Of a stretch of DNA of 64,000 bases, positions 10,195 through 17,792 are shown one piece after another. The position numbers were made by a program, and so were the translations under genes. Position 1 is the stretch's first letter, and the number at the start of each line of letters is the position of its first letter. The stretch is from Brevibacillus invocatus (lineage in GTDB: Bacteria; Bacillota; Bacilli; Brevibacillales; Brevibacillaceae). The notes under the pieces are model-generated. The model did not search any database, was not told the DNA's origin, and saw nothing but the letters and a program-made list of their open reading frames with translations. The DNA lies in the NCBI RefSeq assembly GCF_003710915.1, contig NZ_RHHR01000010.1, positions 372,001 through 436,000 on the forward strand, written 5' to 3'.

Positions 10195-12075
10195 TCAACC
10201 GTCTGTCTTCAATGAGGCATCCGCCCGCCTGTTCGGTGAAGGTTTGGAAATTTTGACTGTTTTTTGCTCGGGATTGTATTGTACGTCAAACCCAAGAGCC
10301 TGCTCGAAAAAGGAGAGTGGTACCATCGCACGTTTTTTCATCTCCATCAGGGGCTTGTCCAGATCCAGTTTTTCACCATCGACAGTCGCCACGTGGTCTT
10401 TTTCCTGGATCAGCACTTCACGGCTATTCGCTCGAACGCGAATCATCTTTTCTTCTTCGCTCCAATCGATATTCACGCCCAGCTGCTCGCCTACATCGCG
10501 AAGCGGAATATACACGGTCTCCCCGCTGAGCCTTGCCGGAATCGGAGGATAGTAGCTCATGCCATTTAGTATCGTGGTGACGTATGGCTCTATCTTCACG
10601 GGTTGAAAAGCTGCGCGATTGTCCAAAGTCCGATTGGGCACAAAGTAGCTGGCCTCTCCCTGCAACGCTTGTCCCAGTGCCTGATCGAGATGCTCCGCTC
10701 CAATCACGCTTCCATGATAATTCTGTTGTACACGCTTCAGGAAGTTATTGTAGTCATCGTCACCAATCTGGCGGCGCAGGTTGTCAAACAACAGCGCTCC
10801 TTTGGAATACCAGGTCCAATGAAATTCCTCTTCCTTGGCAAACTCATGCAAGGTTTTGCTCAGGCTTCCATCCGGGTATTTGGCGCGTAGCTTCTGTAAA
10901 TCCCGCTCATATTCTCCTAATAAAGTATTAGCGGACTGCTCGCCGTATCGTCCCTGCAAGTAATGGAAAACGCTGATTTCGACCAGTCCTTCATCGATCC
11001 AGCCATGCTTCGATTCCAATGTTGCGATGCTGTTGTACCACCACATATGCGCCACTTCATGCGGCAGCCAATGATCGATCAGGTTGCGTTGATGCATGTC
11101 CCGCTTGAAAATGGCCATATTTGCATATTCCATTGCATAAGTCGTCCCTGTACTTGTCTCCGCAATCGCTACATGTTGGTATGGCAGCGGGCCAAACCAC
11201 TCTGTGTATGTAGGAAATACTGATTCTGCAATACTCTTGATGCGCTCGACATTGCCTTTGTCCACAGAGGCAATATCCACCTTGAGCCCTGGCTCGAAGG
11301 TAATCGTCTCGATATGGAACAAAGGGCTGCCGACTAGAGCAAAGTTAAGCAATTTTTGCCCCTGATAATGCGTTTCCTGTCGGCTGGCATCAAGCTCTAC
11401 AGAAGTCCCCTGCCCAAATGAGCTAACCCACTTGTACCCTTTTGGCGAGATGAAGGAGACATCGTAATCGGCGTAATGGTAGACGAATGGGTCGCCAAAG
11501 GTAATACGAAGCGGCGGATCGTACCATTCTCCCTGCTGATTTTGCGCACCGAGCATCGGATACCAGGTCGTAAGCGTCCAAATATCGTCCTTGACCCCGT
11601 AGCGTGTACCTCGACGCGGTACAGGATGTTCAAATTCCAGTTGGAACTCGGCACGCTCCACGTCCCCCATTGGGTTAGCTAGCTTGATTAAGGACGTCCC
11701 TCTTTCAAAAGGCAGTGATTTTTCCTGGTAGCGGATCGATTTGACCGTCATCTTGTTCCACAAGTAATCGTACACGTAGAAATGGATCTGGTCCGTCTTC
11801 GGATTGTCTAACTGGACCGTCATACTGCCGGTAATTTTGGCTTCGCTAGGGTTCAATTCCGCTTTAATGGTATATTTGGGATGAAGATCCTTCACATAGG
11901 AAGGCAGTGGCGGATCATAGGAGAACGGATCTACTCCTGTCTGTTCGGCTACGGTTTCTGTCGTACTTGAAAGCATGGAGACGATCGTAGGCCAGTAGAA
12001 AACAACACCCACTGCACTGAACATCACGAAAATGGTAAGACATACCAGCAAACTCGTTTTATGTATTTGTTTCAT
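10195..12075 (-). CDS. Membrane-anchored M1-family metallopeptidase with copper-amine-oxidase-like stalk domain
   Basis: 626 residues. One N-terminal membrane segment (LLVCLTIFVMFSAVGVVFYW) anchors it outside the cell. A beta domain is followed by the gluzincin core HEVAHMWW with the third zinc ligand Glu exactly 18 residues after the second His (HGWIDEGLVE), as in the M1 aminopeptidase family. The last 110 residues (ETVYIPLRDVGEQLG...MVPLSFFEQALGFDV) are a copper-amine-oxidase N-like domain common on Paenibacillaceae cell-surface proteins. The ATG at 12075 is preferred over an upstream TTG. The usual M1 GAMEN motif is not clear: the equivalent may be TYAMEYANM. Confidence 0.85.
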   Translation of the reverse strand: MKQIHKTSLLVCLTIFVMFSAVGVVFYWPTIVSMLSSTTETVAEQTGVDPFSYDPPLPSYVKDLHPKYTIKAELNPSEAKITGSMTVQLDNPKTDQIHFYVYDYLWNKMTVKSIRYQEKSLPFERGTSLIKLANPMGDVERAEFQLEFEHPVPRRGTRYGVKDDIWTLTTWYPMLGAQNQQGEWYDPPLRITFGDPFVYHYADYDVSFISPKGYKWVSSFGQGTSVELDASRQETHYQGQKLLNFALVGSPLFHIETITFEPGLKVDIASVDKGNVERIKSIAESVFPTYTEWFGPLPYQHVAIAETSTGTTYAMEYANMAIFKRDMHQRNLIDHWLPHEVAHMWWYNSIATLESKHGWIDEGLVEISVFHYLQGRYGEQSANTLLGEYERDLQKLRAKYPDGSLSKTLHEFAKEEEFHWTWYSKGALLFDNLRRQIGDDDYNNFLKRVQQNYHGSVIGAEHLDQALGQALQGEASYFVPNRTLDNRAAFQPVKIEPYVTTILNGMSYYPPIPARLSGETVYIPLRDVGEQLGVNIDWSEEEKMIRVRANSREVLIQEKDHVATVDGEKLDLDKPLMEMKKRAMVPLSFFEQALGFDVQYNPEQKTVKISKPSPNRRADASLKTDG

Positions 12076-12212
12076 AACAGCCCCCAAAAATCGCTCGGCT
12101 GCAAGCGTTCTTATTGTACTATCGGAGATTTTGGCTATATGTTGAAGTGCACACTTTCATCATTGTAGCAAATCTGAATCAAACTGAGTAGAAATTCGGT
12201 TGAGGATGCAAC

Positions 12213-12256
12213 ACAAAAGCCGGTGGCCCCCATATAGGGGTTGACACCGGCTTTCT
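12213..12256 (-). terminator. Terminator after the mod regulator gene
   Basis: AAAGCCGGTG...CACCGGCTTT stem with inner pairing CCCCTATATGGGG, followed leftward by a short T run. It directly follows the regulator stop codon at 12259. Confidence 0.75.
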
Positions 12257-12258
12257 TT

Positions 12259-13230
12259 CTACCAGGTCTCATACATGATCTGGCCAGTCTGCGTCAGATC
12301 ATAACCGCCAATCGCTTCCAATTCTTTTTGAAATGCTATTGAACCTACAATCTGCAGGATTTTTTGAATCAAATGCTCATTCTCTTCTTTTTTCAAAATA
12401 ACCAGGTCATAACGCTCGCGTACCAGTGGAATAAAATCAACCCCAACCAGCATGGAGGCCTTCTCGATGCCGATGCCTACGTCAGCTTCCTTACGTGCTA
12501 CAGCACCTGCCACAGCGAGGTGGTTCGTCTCTTCCCGCTCGTAGCCTGCCACATCATGCCCGGTCATTCCGTGCAGCCTGAATTTTTCTTCGATCAACGT
12601 CCGAGCTCCAGAGCCTTTTTCGCGGTTCACCATATATACGCCAGGTCTTTTTAGGTCTTCCCAGGTGTTGATCTGTTTGGGATTTCCTTTTTGAATGTAA
12701 AACCCTGCTTGACGGGAGATCAGATTGACCACCACGAATCGATGTCCTGACAGAAGACGTCGCACATACGGAAGATTGTACTCCTCCGTTTCCCCATCAT
12801 ACAAATGGGTGCTGACAATATCCGCCTCGCCCATGTACATCGCGATCAAGCTGTTGATGCTACCGACATAGGAGCGGAGCCCACGGTAGGTTCTCTCTTC
12901 TTTTTCCAGATAGTTCGCCAGTATATCCAAGCTAACGTCCTGTCCGCTGATGATGATGTTTCGTGTCTTGGTTGATTGCCCGGTCCGTTGCACTTGTTCG
13001 ATAGGGGGAACCGCGGCTGGCATTACGGGTGCCGCCTGTTTGGTGTACTCCCCTTTTGCTTTTACCTTATACGCATCCAAATCCGAAGCGTCTACCCGCA
13101 TTTGTCTGCCCACCCGATAAGCCGGCAGCTCGCCTTTTTTTATCAAATCGTATACGGTCAGTTTGGATATCCGCAACAATTTGGCGACTTCTTCTGTCGT
13201 ATAGGATTTGTCCTGTGTCATGACCGTCAT
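12259..13230 (-). CDS. Excisionase-type HTH regulator with periplasmic-binding-like sensor domain, probable mod regulator
   Basis: 323 residues. Residues 9-55 (YTTEEVAKLLRISKLTVYDLIKKG...YRVGRQMRV) are a MerR/excisionase-type winged helix. After a Pro-rich linker, residues 90-323 form a PBP-like domain (NIIISGQDVSLDILANYL, REKGSGARTLIEEKF, DVGIGIEKASMLVGVDFIPL), as found in molybdate-linked regulators. It faces modABC, so I infer it senses molybdate or tungstate and controls that operon. The start may instead be the second ATG at 13221; GAGAGGCGG lies close to both. Confidence 0.8.
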   Translation of the reverse strand: MTVMTQDKSYTTEEVAKLLRISKLTVYDLIKKGELPAYRVGRQMRVDASDLDAYKVKAKGEYTKQAAPVMPAAVPPIEQVQRTGQSTKTRNIIISGQDVSLDILANYLEKEERTYRGLRSYVGSINSLIAMYMGEADIVSTHLYDGETEEYNLPYVRRLLSGHRFVVVNLISRQAGFYIQKGNPKQINTWEDLKRPGVYMVNREKGSGARTLIEEKFRLHGMTGHDVAGYEREETNHLAVAGAVARKEADVGIGIEKASMLVGVDFIPLVRERYDLVILKKEENEHLIQKILQIVGSIAFQKELEAIGGYDLTQTGQIMYETW

Positions 13231-13276
13231 CCGCCTCTCTTATCTCTATTTTCGTTCATTAAAAACAAATTCGCAA

Positions 13277-13340
13277 TTGCTTCTTGTGAACAAAATAATA
13301 TAATCTAATTATATCTAGTTATATTTAATTATAACTAATT
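13277..13340 (+). promoter_or_regulatory. modA promoter with four phased 10-bp repeats
   Basis: A TATAAT -10 box at 13299-13304 with a weak TTGCTT -35 at 13277 (16-bp spacer) points to modA. From 13301 to 13340 four back-to-back decamers (taatctaatt, atatctagtt, atatttaatt, ataactaatt) follow, one per helical turn. A second TATAAT lies on the minus strand at 13308-13313, facing the regulator gene. The array covers both start regions, a position suited to repression and autoregulation. Confidence 0.55.
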
Positions 13341-13362
13341 ATTACATACGGAGGTTTTGGCA

Positions 13363-14172
13363 TTGAAAAAAATAGGACTTACCTTACTTGCGTCCCTTTT
13401 CCTTCTCTTGAGCGCTTGCTCTGCTCAACAGGCAAAACCAGAGGGAGAAGCGAAGCAAGGCAATCAACAACAGCCGCCAGCTCAGCAGGTTGAGCTCATG
13501 GTATTGGCAGCAGCCAGTCTGACCGATGCCCTCACTTCCTTAAAAACGATCTATGAAAATGACCATCCTGGTGTTACGCTTACTTTTAGTTTCGGAAGTT
13601 CCGGAAAATTGGCACAGCAGATCGAGCAAGGAGCTCCTGCAGACCTCTTCCTCTCTGCCAGTCAACAGGACATGAATAAGCTGGATGAAAAACAACTGAT
13701 TCTAAAAGATACCCGGGTCGATTTTTCCGGGAATTCTCTCGTCCTCGTCACGGAAAAGGACAGTGCCATTGCGGTTTCTTCCTTTGAAGACCTGACTGAT
13801 CCTGCACTGAAACACATTGCACTCGGAGCTCCGGAAACAGTGCCAGCAGGCCGTTACACCAAAGAAGTACTGGAGAACCTGAAGCTGTGGGATACCCTCA
13901 CAGACCGCCTTGTGTATGGCAGTGATGTGAGACAGGTATTGACGTTTGTCGAAGCAGGAAATGCCGAAGTGGGCGTCGTCTACGCCAGTGACGCAGCCAT
14001 CTCTAAGAACGTCAAAGTGCTCGCTACGTCAAAGCCTGAATGGCACAAGCCAATCGTTTATCCTGGAGCAGTGATTGGCGCTTCTACGAATGCTGATGCG
14101 GCTAAAGCTTTCCTGGCCTACCTGACCAGTGAAGAAGGTAAAAAAGTCCTGGGTGAATACGGTTTTCAATAA
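13363..14172 (+). CDS. modA: Molybdate ABC transporter, substrate-binding lipoprotein
   Basis: 269 residues from a TTG start with GGAGG 8 bases upstream; a TTG two codons earlier is too close to that site. The signal peptide ends in the lipobox LLSAC, so the protein is a lipoprotein on the outer membrane face. ModA signatures: LMVLAAASLTDAL, TFSFGSSGKLAQQIEQGAPADLFLSA (oxyanion-binding region) and GDVRQV-like YGSDVRQVLTFVEAGNAEVGVVYASDA. First gene of modABC. Confidence 0.93.
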   Translation: MKKIGLTLLASLFLLLSACSAQQAKPEGEAKQGNQQQPPAQQVELMVLAAASLTDALTSLKTIYENDHPGVTLTFSFGSSGKLAQQIEQGAPADLFLSASQQDMNKLDEKQLILKDTRVDFSGNSLVLVTEKDSAIAVSSFEDLTDPALKHIALGAPETVPAGRYTKEVLENLKLWDTLTDRLVYGSDVRQVLTFVEAGNAEVGVVYASDAAISKNVKVLATSKPEWHKPIVYPGAVIGASTNADAAKAFLAYLTSEEGKKVLGEYGFQ

Positions 14173-14202
14173 TCCCACGTTGGAAGAAAGGTGGATTTCA
14201 CG

Positions 14203-14889
14203 ATGCTCGAAACCAATATGACTCCATTGCTCCTCTCTCTGAAGGTTGCTTTGGTATCCACCTTGATCGTCTTTGTTTTCGGGATGCTCTTTGCACGCTT
14301 CATGACGAAAAAAAGCTTCTTTGGCAAGCATGTGCTGGAGTCCTTATTTTTGCTTCCTCTCGTCTTGCCGCCTACAGTGGTCGGCTTTGGACTGCTGCTA
14401 TTGTTTGGAAAAAATGGCCCTTTGGGCAAGCTTCTGGACGAGTGGTTTGGGATTACGGTCGTTTTCACACTGACGGGTGCAGTGATCGCCTCGATCGTCG
14501 TCTCATTTCCTCTGATGTATCAAAGTGCAGTCGCTGCCTTCACCGGTGTGGATCGACGGCTGGAGGATGCCGCACGGACGATGGGTGCCTCAGAATGGCG
14601 CCTGTTTTGGACAGTAGTCTTCCCGCTCGCTTGGCCGGGATTGCTGGTAGGCTTCGTCCTCTCGTTCGCGCGTGGCTTGGGCGAATTTGGAGCGACCTTG
14701 ATGCTGGCTGGATATCTGCCAGGTAGAACGGATACAATCCCTGTCGCTATCTATTTTGCTGTCGAAGCAGGTCAAATGGAGAAAGCCTTGTTCTGGGTCG
14801 TCATCATCGTAGCCCTCGGAATGGGGACTACTCTCTGGCTGAACTGGTGGAGCCGTCGTAATGTCCGTCGTTTTGCAAATCAAAAGTAA
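14203..14889 (+). CDS. modB: Molybdate ABC transporter, permease
   Basis: 228 residues with about five membrane helices. The inner-membrane EAA loop that docks the ATPase is visible as EDAARTMGASEWRLFWTVVFPLAWPGLL; LPLVLPPTVVGFGLLLLFG is typical of ModB/CysT permeases. The ATG at 14203 follows GAAAGGTGG. It lies 30 bases after modA. Confidence 0.93.
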   Translation: MLETNMTPLLLSLKVALVSTLIVFVFGMLFARFMTKKSFFGKHVLESLFLLPLVLPPTVVGFGLLLLFGKNGPLGKLLDEWFGITVVFTLTGAVIASIVVSFPLMYQSAVAAFTGVDRRLEDAARTMGASEWRLFWTVVFPLAWPGLLVGFVLSFARGLGEFGATLMLAGYLPGRTDTIPVAIYFAVEAGQMEKALFWVVIIVALGMGTTLWLNWWSRRNVRRFANQK

Positions 14890-14904
14890 AGCAGGTGAAC
14901 ACAG

Positions 14905-15567
14905 GTGCTGACTGTCGCGATTCAAAAACAACTTCCCGATTTTCTGCTCGATATTGAATTTTGCTTGAACGATGAAATTGTGGTCCTGTTTGGTCCATCT
15001 GGTTCCGGGAAAACGACGATACTCAACAGCATTGCCGGCCTTATCACCCCAGATTCAGGACGCATCCAACTGGGAGATTCCTGCTTTTATGAGCAAGGCA
15101 AAAAACCGCTTCCCGTTCAAAAACGAAATGTTGGCTATCTGTTCCAGGATTACGCGCTCTTTCCGCACATGACCGTGGAGCAGAACATCCGCTACGGATT
15201 GAAGCCGGGAAGCGGTCTACACCTTGCCTCCCTGCTCGCTACAGTGGGAATTGATCATCTGGTGCAAAAGTATCCTCATCAGCTTTCTGGCGGTCAAAAG
15301 CAACGCGTTGCCCTCGTGAGAGCACTGGCAACAGAACCAGACATTCTTTTGCTGGACGAACCGCTATCCGCTCTGGATGCAGATACGCGCAGAGAGTGCC
15401 AGGACGAGCTTCTTCGCTTGCATGAACGCTGGAAGATTCCTTTTCTGCTGGTCACCCATGATCGAGATGAGGCCAATAAGCTGGCAGATGTCATTTTGAC
15501 ACTAGATAATGGAAAGCTCATCCAACAAAATAAAAGCCGTGGAGCAAAGCTGATCCCATCCTTGTAG
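14905..15567 (+). CDS. modC: Molybdate ABC transporter, ATP-binding subunit (short form)
   Basis: 220 residues from a GTG. Walker A FGPSGSGKTT, Q-loop LFQDYALFPHMTV, signature LSGGQKQRVALVRAL and Walker B ILLLDEPLSALD are present. It ends soon after the ABC domain and lacks the C-terminal TOBE molybdate-sensing domain of the roughly 350-residue ModC proteins. Ligand feedback may therefore rest on the divergent PBP-domain regulator (inference). Confidence 0.9.
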   Translation: MLTVAIQKQLPDFLLDIEFCLNDEIVVLFGPSGSGKTTILNSIAGLITPDSGRIQLGDSCFYEQGKKPLPVQKRNVGYLFQDYALFPHMTVEQNIRYGLKPGSGLHLASLLATVGIDHLVQKYPHQLSGGQKQRVALVRALATEPDILLLDEPLSALDADTRRECQDELLRLHERWKIPFLLVTHDRDEANKLADVILTLDNGKLIQQNKSRGAKLIPSL

Positions 15568-15594
15568 GAATTGCTTGCTACGCGGCTTTTTTAT
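15532..15594 (+). terminator. Terminator of modABC
   Basis: AAAGCCGTGGAGCAA near 15534 pairs with TTGCTTGCTACGCGGCTTT (imperfect stem), followed by T residues; the left arm is inside the end of modC. Confidence 0.65.
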
Positions 15595-15609
15595 TGTAGG
15601 ATATTTATT

Positions 15610-16374
15610 CTACCGTGCAGTGATCGGCTCAATCAGGACTTGATGCTGCTTTGCCCAGCGATGCAAATCGATCAGATACGAAATCACATCATGGCTCTCA
15701 TGATGCACACATAACGTATCGGCTGCGAGATCGATGTGCTGTCCGTTCACAGTAAGCACTCGCTGGTGGAGGACGAGCTGTCTGGTTTGTTCCATCTGCT
15801 CTTCCTTGCTGATCAAGACACTGCCTTCCAGCTCACGTGGCGCCAGCCTTCCATTCGGAAGATAGGCACGATCTGCAAAAACCTCTTCCGCAACCTGCAA
15901 GCCATGCTCCAGCCCCGCTTCCACCAGCTTGCTGCCGGACAAAGCGTACAGGATCAGCTCTTCATCGATATCGGCTACGGCAGATACAACGGCTTCAGCC
16001 AGTTCCGGGCGCTCAGCCGCTTCATTATACAGGGCACCGTGCAGCTTGACGTGATGGAGTTCGCCTCCAAGCGCACGTGTCATGCCTGCAAGAGCTGCCA
16101 CCTGATAAAGAACCAATTCGTACACTTCATTCGCTGACAGGTTTATAGAGCGTCGACCAAAGCCATGAGGGTCTGCATAGCCTGGATGTGCACCAATTTT
16201 CACATTGTGCTTCAATGCAGCATCGATCGTCCGTCGAATAATATGTGGATCGCCAGCGTGCATGCCGCAAGCAATATTGACCGAAGTGATCCATTTCAAG
16301 ATCCCCAGGTCCTCAGATTGTCGCCCCCTGCCGAAGCATTCGGCCATATCGCAGTTAATGTCTAGTTGAATCAT
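15610..16374 (-). CDS. pxpA: LamB/YcsF family protein, 5-oxoprolinase subunit A
   Basis: 254 residues. LDINCDMAE, VNIACGMHAGDPHIIRRTID, IGAHPGYADPHGFGRR and VKLHGALYN are the family signatures. PxpA works with PxpB and PxpC to hydrolyse 5-oxoproline to glutamate with ATP. The chosen ATG follows AAGGTGGGGGC. No pxpB or pxpC is next to it: the neighbours are modC and ylbG, so this copy is an orphan here. Partners would have to be elsewhere on the chromosome. Confidence 0.87.
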   Translation of the reverse strand: MIQLDINCDMAECFGRGRQSEDLGILKWITSVNIACGMHAGDPHIIRRTIDAALKHNVKIGAHPGYADPHGFGRRSINLSANEVYELVLYQVAALAGMTRALGGELHHVKLHGALYNEAAERPELAEAVVSAVADIDEELILYALSGSKLVEAGLEHGLQVAEEVFADRAYLPNGRLAPRELEGSVLISKEEQMEQTRQLVLHQRVLTVNGQHIDLAADTLCVHHESHDVISYLIDLHRWAKQHQVLIEPITAR

Positions 16375-16496
16375 ATATGTAAGCCCCCACCTTTCCTGGT
16401 ATCGTCGAATATCCTTATTTGAAAACGCATACATCGGCGCTCTTATTAGCTTCTAGCTCTCTTTAGCATATCATGTACCAGGGACAATCAAAAGCA

Positions 16497-16524
16497 AAAA
16501 AGCTGCCGAAATATGGCAGCCATT
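16497..16524 (-). terminator. Terminator after ylbG
   Basis: GGCTGCCATATTTCGGCAGC followed leftward by six T, just beyond the ylbG stop at 16532. Confidence 0.85.
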
Positions 16525-16531
16525 CTACAAC

Positions 16532-16876
16532 TTATGTCGAAGCAACTCTGGATTGAATATCTTCCTCTGCCATCAACGTCTCTGCCAAAGCCATTACCTG
16601 ACTCTTCTCTTGTTTGTAATCGTATTCCTTTGCCTTGTCAGGTTTTGCATTATTGTACTCCACCGGGATTTCATGGCGGTGGGAACGCTCAACTTTGGTT
16701 ACAAAATGAAGCTTCTCCATGATCCGTATGGTCTCATCGATCTGATCCGCGTCCACGTACATCGAAACGTACTGCAAGCGTTTGGAGATGTAGTGAATGG
16801 TGCCAAATTTGCGTAAATTTTTGGCAGCGCGCGTGTTTTTAACCCACACGGCAACCCCCAGTCGTCGATCTCTCAT
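16532..16876 (-). CDS. ylbG: YlbG family protein (UPF0298)
   Basis: 114 residues. VAVWVKNTRAAKNLRKFGTIHYISKRLQYVSMYVD is the conserved YlbG/DUF2129 core, with VTKVERSHRHEIPVEYNNA after it. A small cytosolic protein of unknown function, often near ylbF in bacilli as it is here. The ATG follows GGAAGGAGA. The charged tail after residue 80 is variable in the family. Confidence 0.85.
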   Translation of the reverse strand: MRDRRLGVAVWVKNTRAAKNLRKFGTIHYISKRLQYVSMYVDADQIDETIRIMEKLHFVTKVERSHRHEIPVEYNNAKPDKAKEYDYKQEKSQVMALAETLMAEEDIQSRVAST

Positions 16877-16951
16877 GTTTGGTCGTCAGTCTCCTTCCCA
16901 AACGATGGTATAATTGGTTTCAACACTGTGAAAAGAAAGGAATCGTGCCCT

Positions 16952-17290
16952 ATGCTCGCTTCGTTTTATCGGCAATTTGAGGAATGGCTTCACCTAGAAG
17001 GGATCATCGAAAACAGTGATTGGCGAACGTATGCTGGCCAACGATTTTTCTATGTAAACAGCAAGCTCCCTGCCCAGAGCCTGACACAGCAACTGCTGGA
17101 AACAGGAGAGCGTCTGTCCATTGGCACAAAATTAAAGCCAGAGTGCATCTATGTCCGTTCTGCCGAGCATTGGCACGTCTATCGTTTTCGCTTTCGCGTA
17201 CCAGACGAAAAACAGTTTTGCTGCGGAAATCTGTGCGAGGATTGCTTCCTACTCCGGCTATCGCCATCCTCACAGACTACGACCAGCTAG
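16952..17290 (+). CDS. Hypothetical small protein with C-terminal cysteine cluster
   Basis: 112 residues from an ATG with GAAAGGAA upstream. I recognise no family. Residues 1-85 look globular (FYRQFEEWLHLEGII, RFFYVNSKLPAQSLTQQLLETG, WHVYRFRFRVPDE). Near the end is CCGNLCEDC (Cys 90, 91, 95, 98), a compact set suited to metal or iron-sulfur binding. It sits between ylbG and ylbF but on the other strand, and its TAG overlaps the ylbF stop by three bases. Confidence 0.55.
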   Translation: MLASFYRQFEEWLHLEGIIENSDWRTYAGQRFFYVNSKLPAQSLTQQLLETGERLSIGTKLKPECIYVRSAEHWHVYRFRFRVPDEKQFCCGNLCEDCFLLRLSPSSQTTTS

Positions 17291-17739
17291 TGCTTTTTCA
17301 CACTGCAGCCGCAGCTGCCACCCGAGCCACACCCACTGCTTTTGGCTTCCAGAAACGGGTTATTGCTCGGCACCTTGATCGTTCCTGAGACCGCATCCGC
17401 AATGGTCCGGCTGACTTGATACAGGAGTTCATCCAGTCTGTCTTCAGCCCGTTTGAAAGCTTGAACCGAATCCATCAGTTCGATTGTCCGTTTCAATTCA
17501 CGTACTTCTTTGGATATATGGTTGAAATCGGGGTGATATTTCCCGAACCGTTGTACATCCTCATATTGCAGTTTCTTTGCTTCGAACACGGAAAGCAGTC
17601 TTTGCACCTCCGCGTCTTCTTCCATCTGCCGCTTGGCCTGCAGATAATCCGAGACCTCGCGAGACTGGTTGATCATCGTGGACAATTCATGGGACTCCAT
17701 GATCAGATCAGTCATGTCCGCTGTATACAATGACTCCAT
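17287..17739 (-). CDS. ylbF: YlbF, RNase Y-modulating Y-complex subunit
   Basis: 150 residues. YlbF acts with YmcA and YaaT (RicF, RicA, RicT), a complex that carries iron-sulfur clusters and directs RNase Y in mRNA maturation, competence, sporulation and biofilm formation. The helical YlbF/YmcA domain covers residues 1-120 (DLIMESHELSTMINQSREVSDY, FGKYHPDFNHISKEVRELKR). The Cys-rich tail (GCGSGGSCGCSVKKH) is the usual cluster-binding end. The ATG follows GGGAGG. Confidence 0.9.
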   Translation of the reverse strand: MESLYTADMTDLIMESHELSTMINQSREVSDYLQAKRQMEEDAEVQRLLSVFEAKKLQYEDVQRFGKYHPDFNHISKEVRELKRTIELMDSVQAFKRAEDRLDELLYQVSRTIADAVSGTIKVPSNNPFLEAKSSGCGSGGSCGCSVKKH

Positions 17740-17792
17740 GTAGCGAGACCTCCCTTCTATCATATAGGTAATGCCCCTTGATTGTACCACGA

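Noticed and set aside
12225-12245. CCCCCATATAGGGG near the regulator stop, resembling the TAGGGG palindrome
   Set aside because: The arms are in the opposite order and the element is the inner part of a terminator hairpin.
13301-13340. CRISPR array or replication iterons
   Set aside because: Repeats are 10 bp without spacers, imperfect, and cover divergent promoters; no cas or rep gene is nearby.
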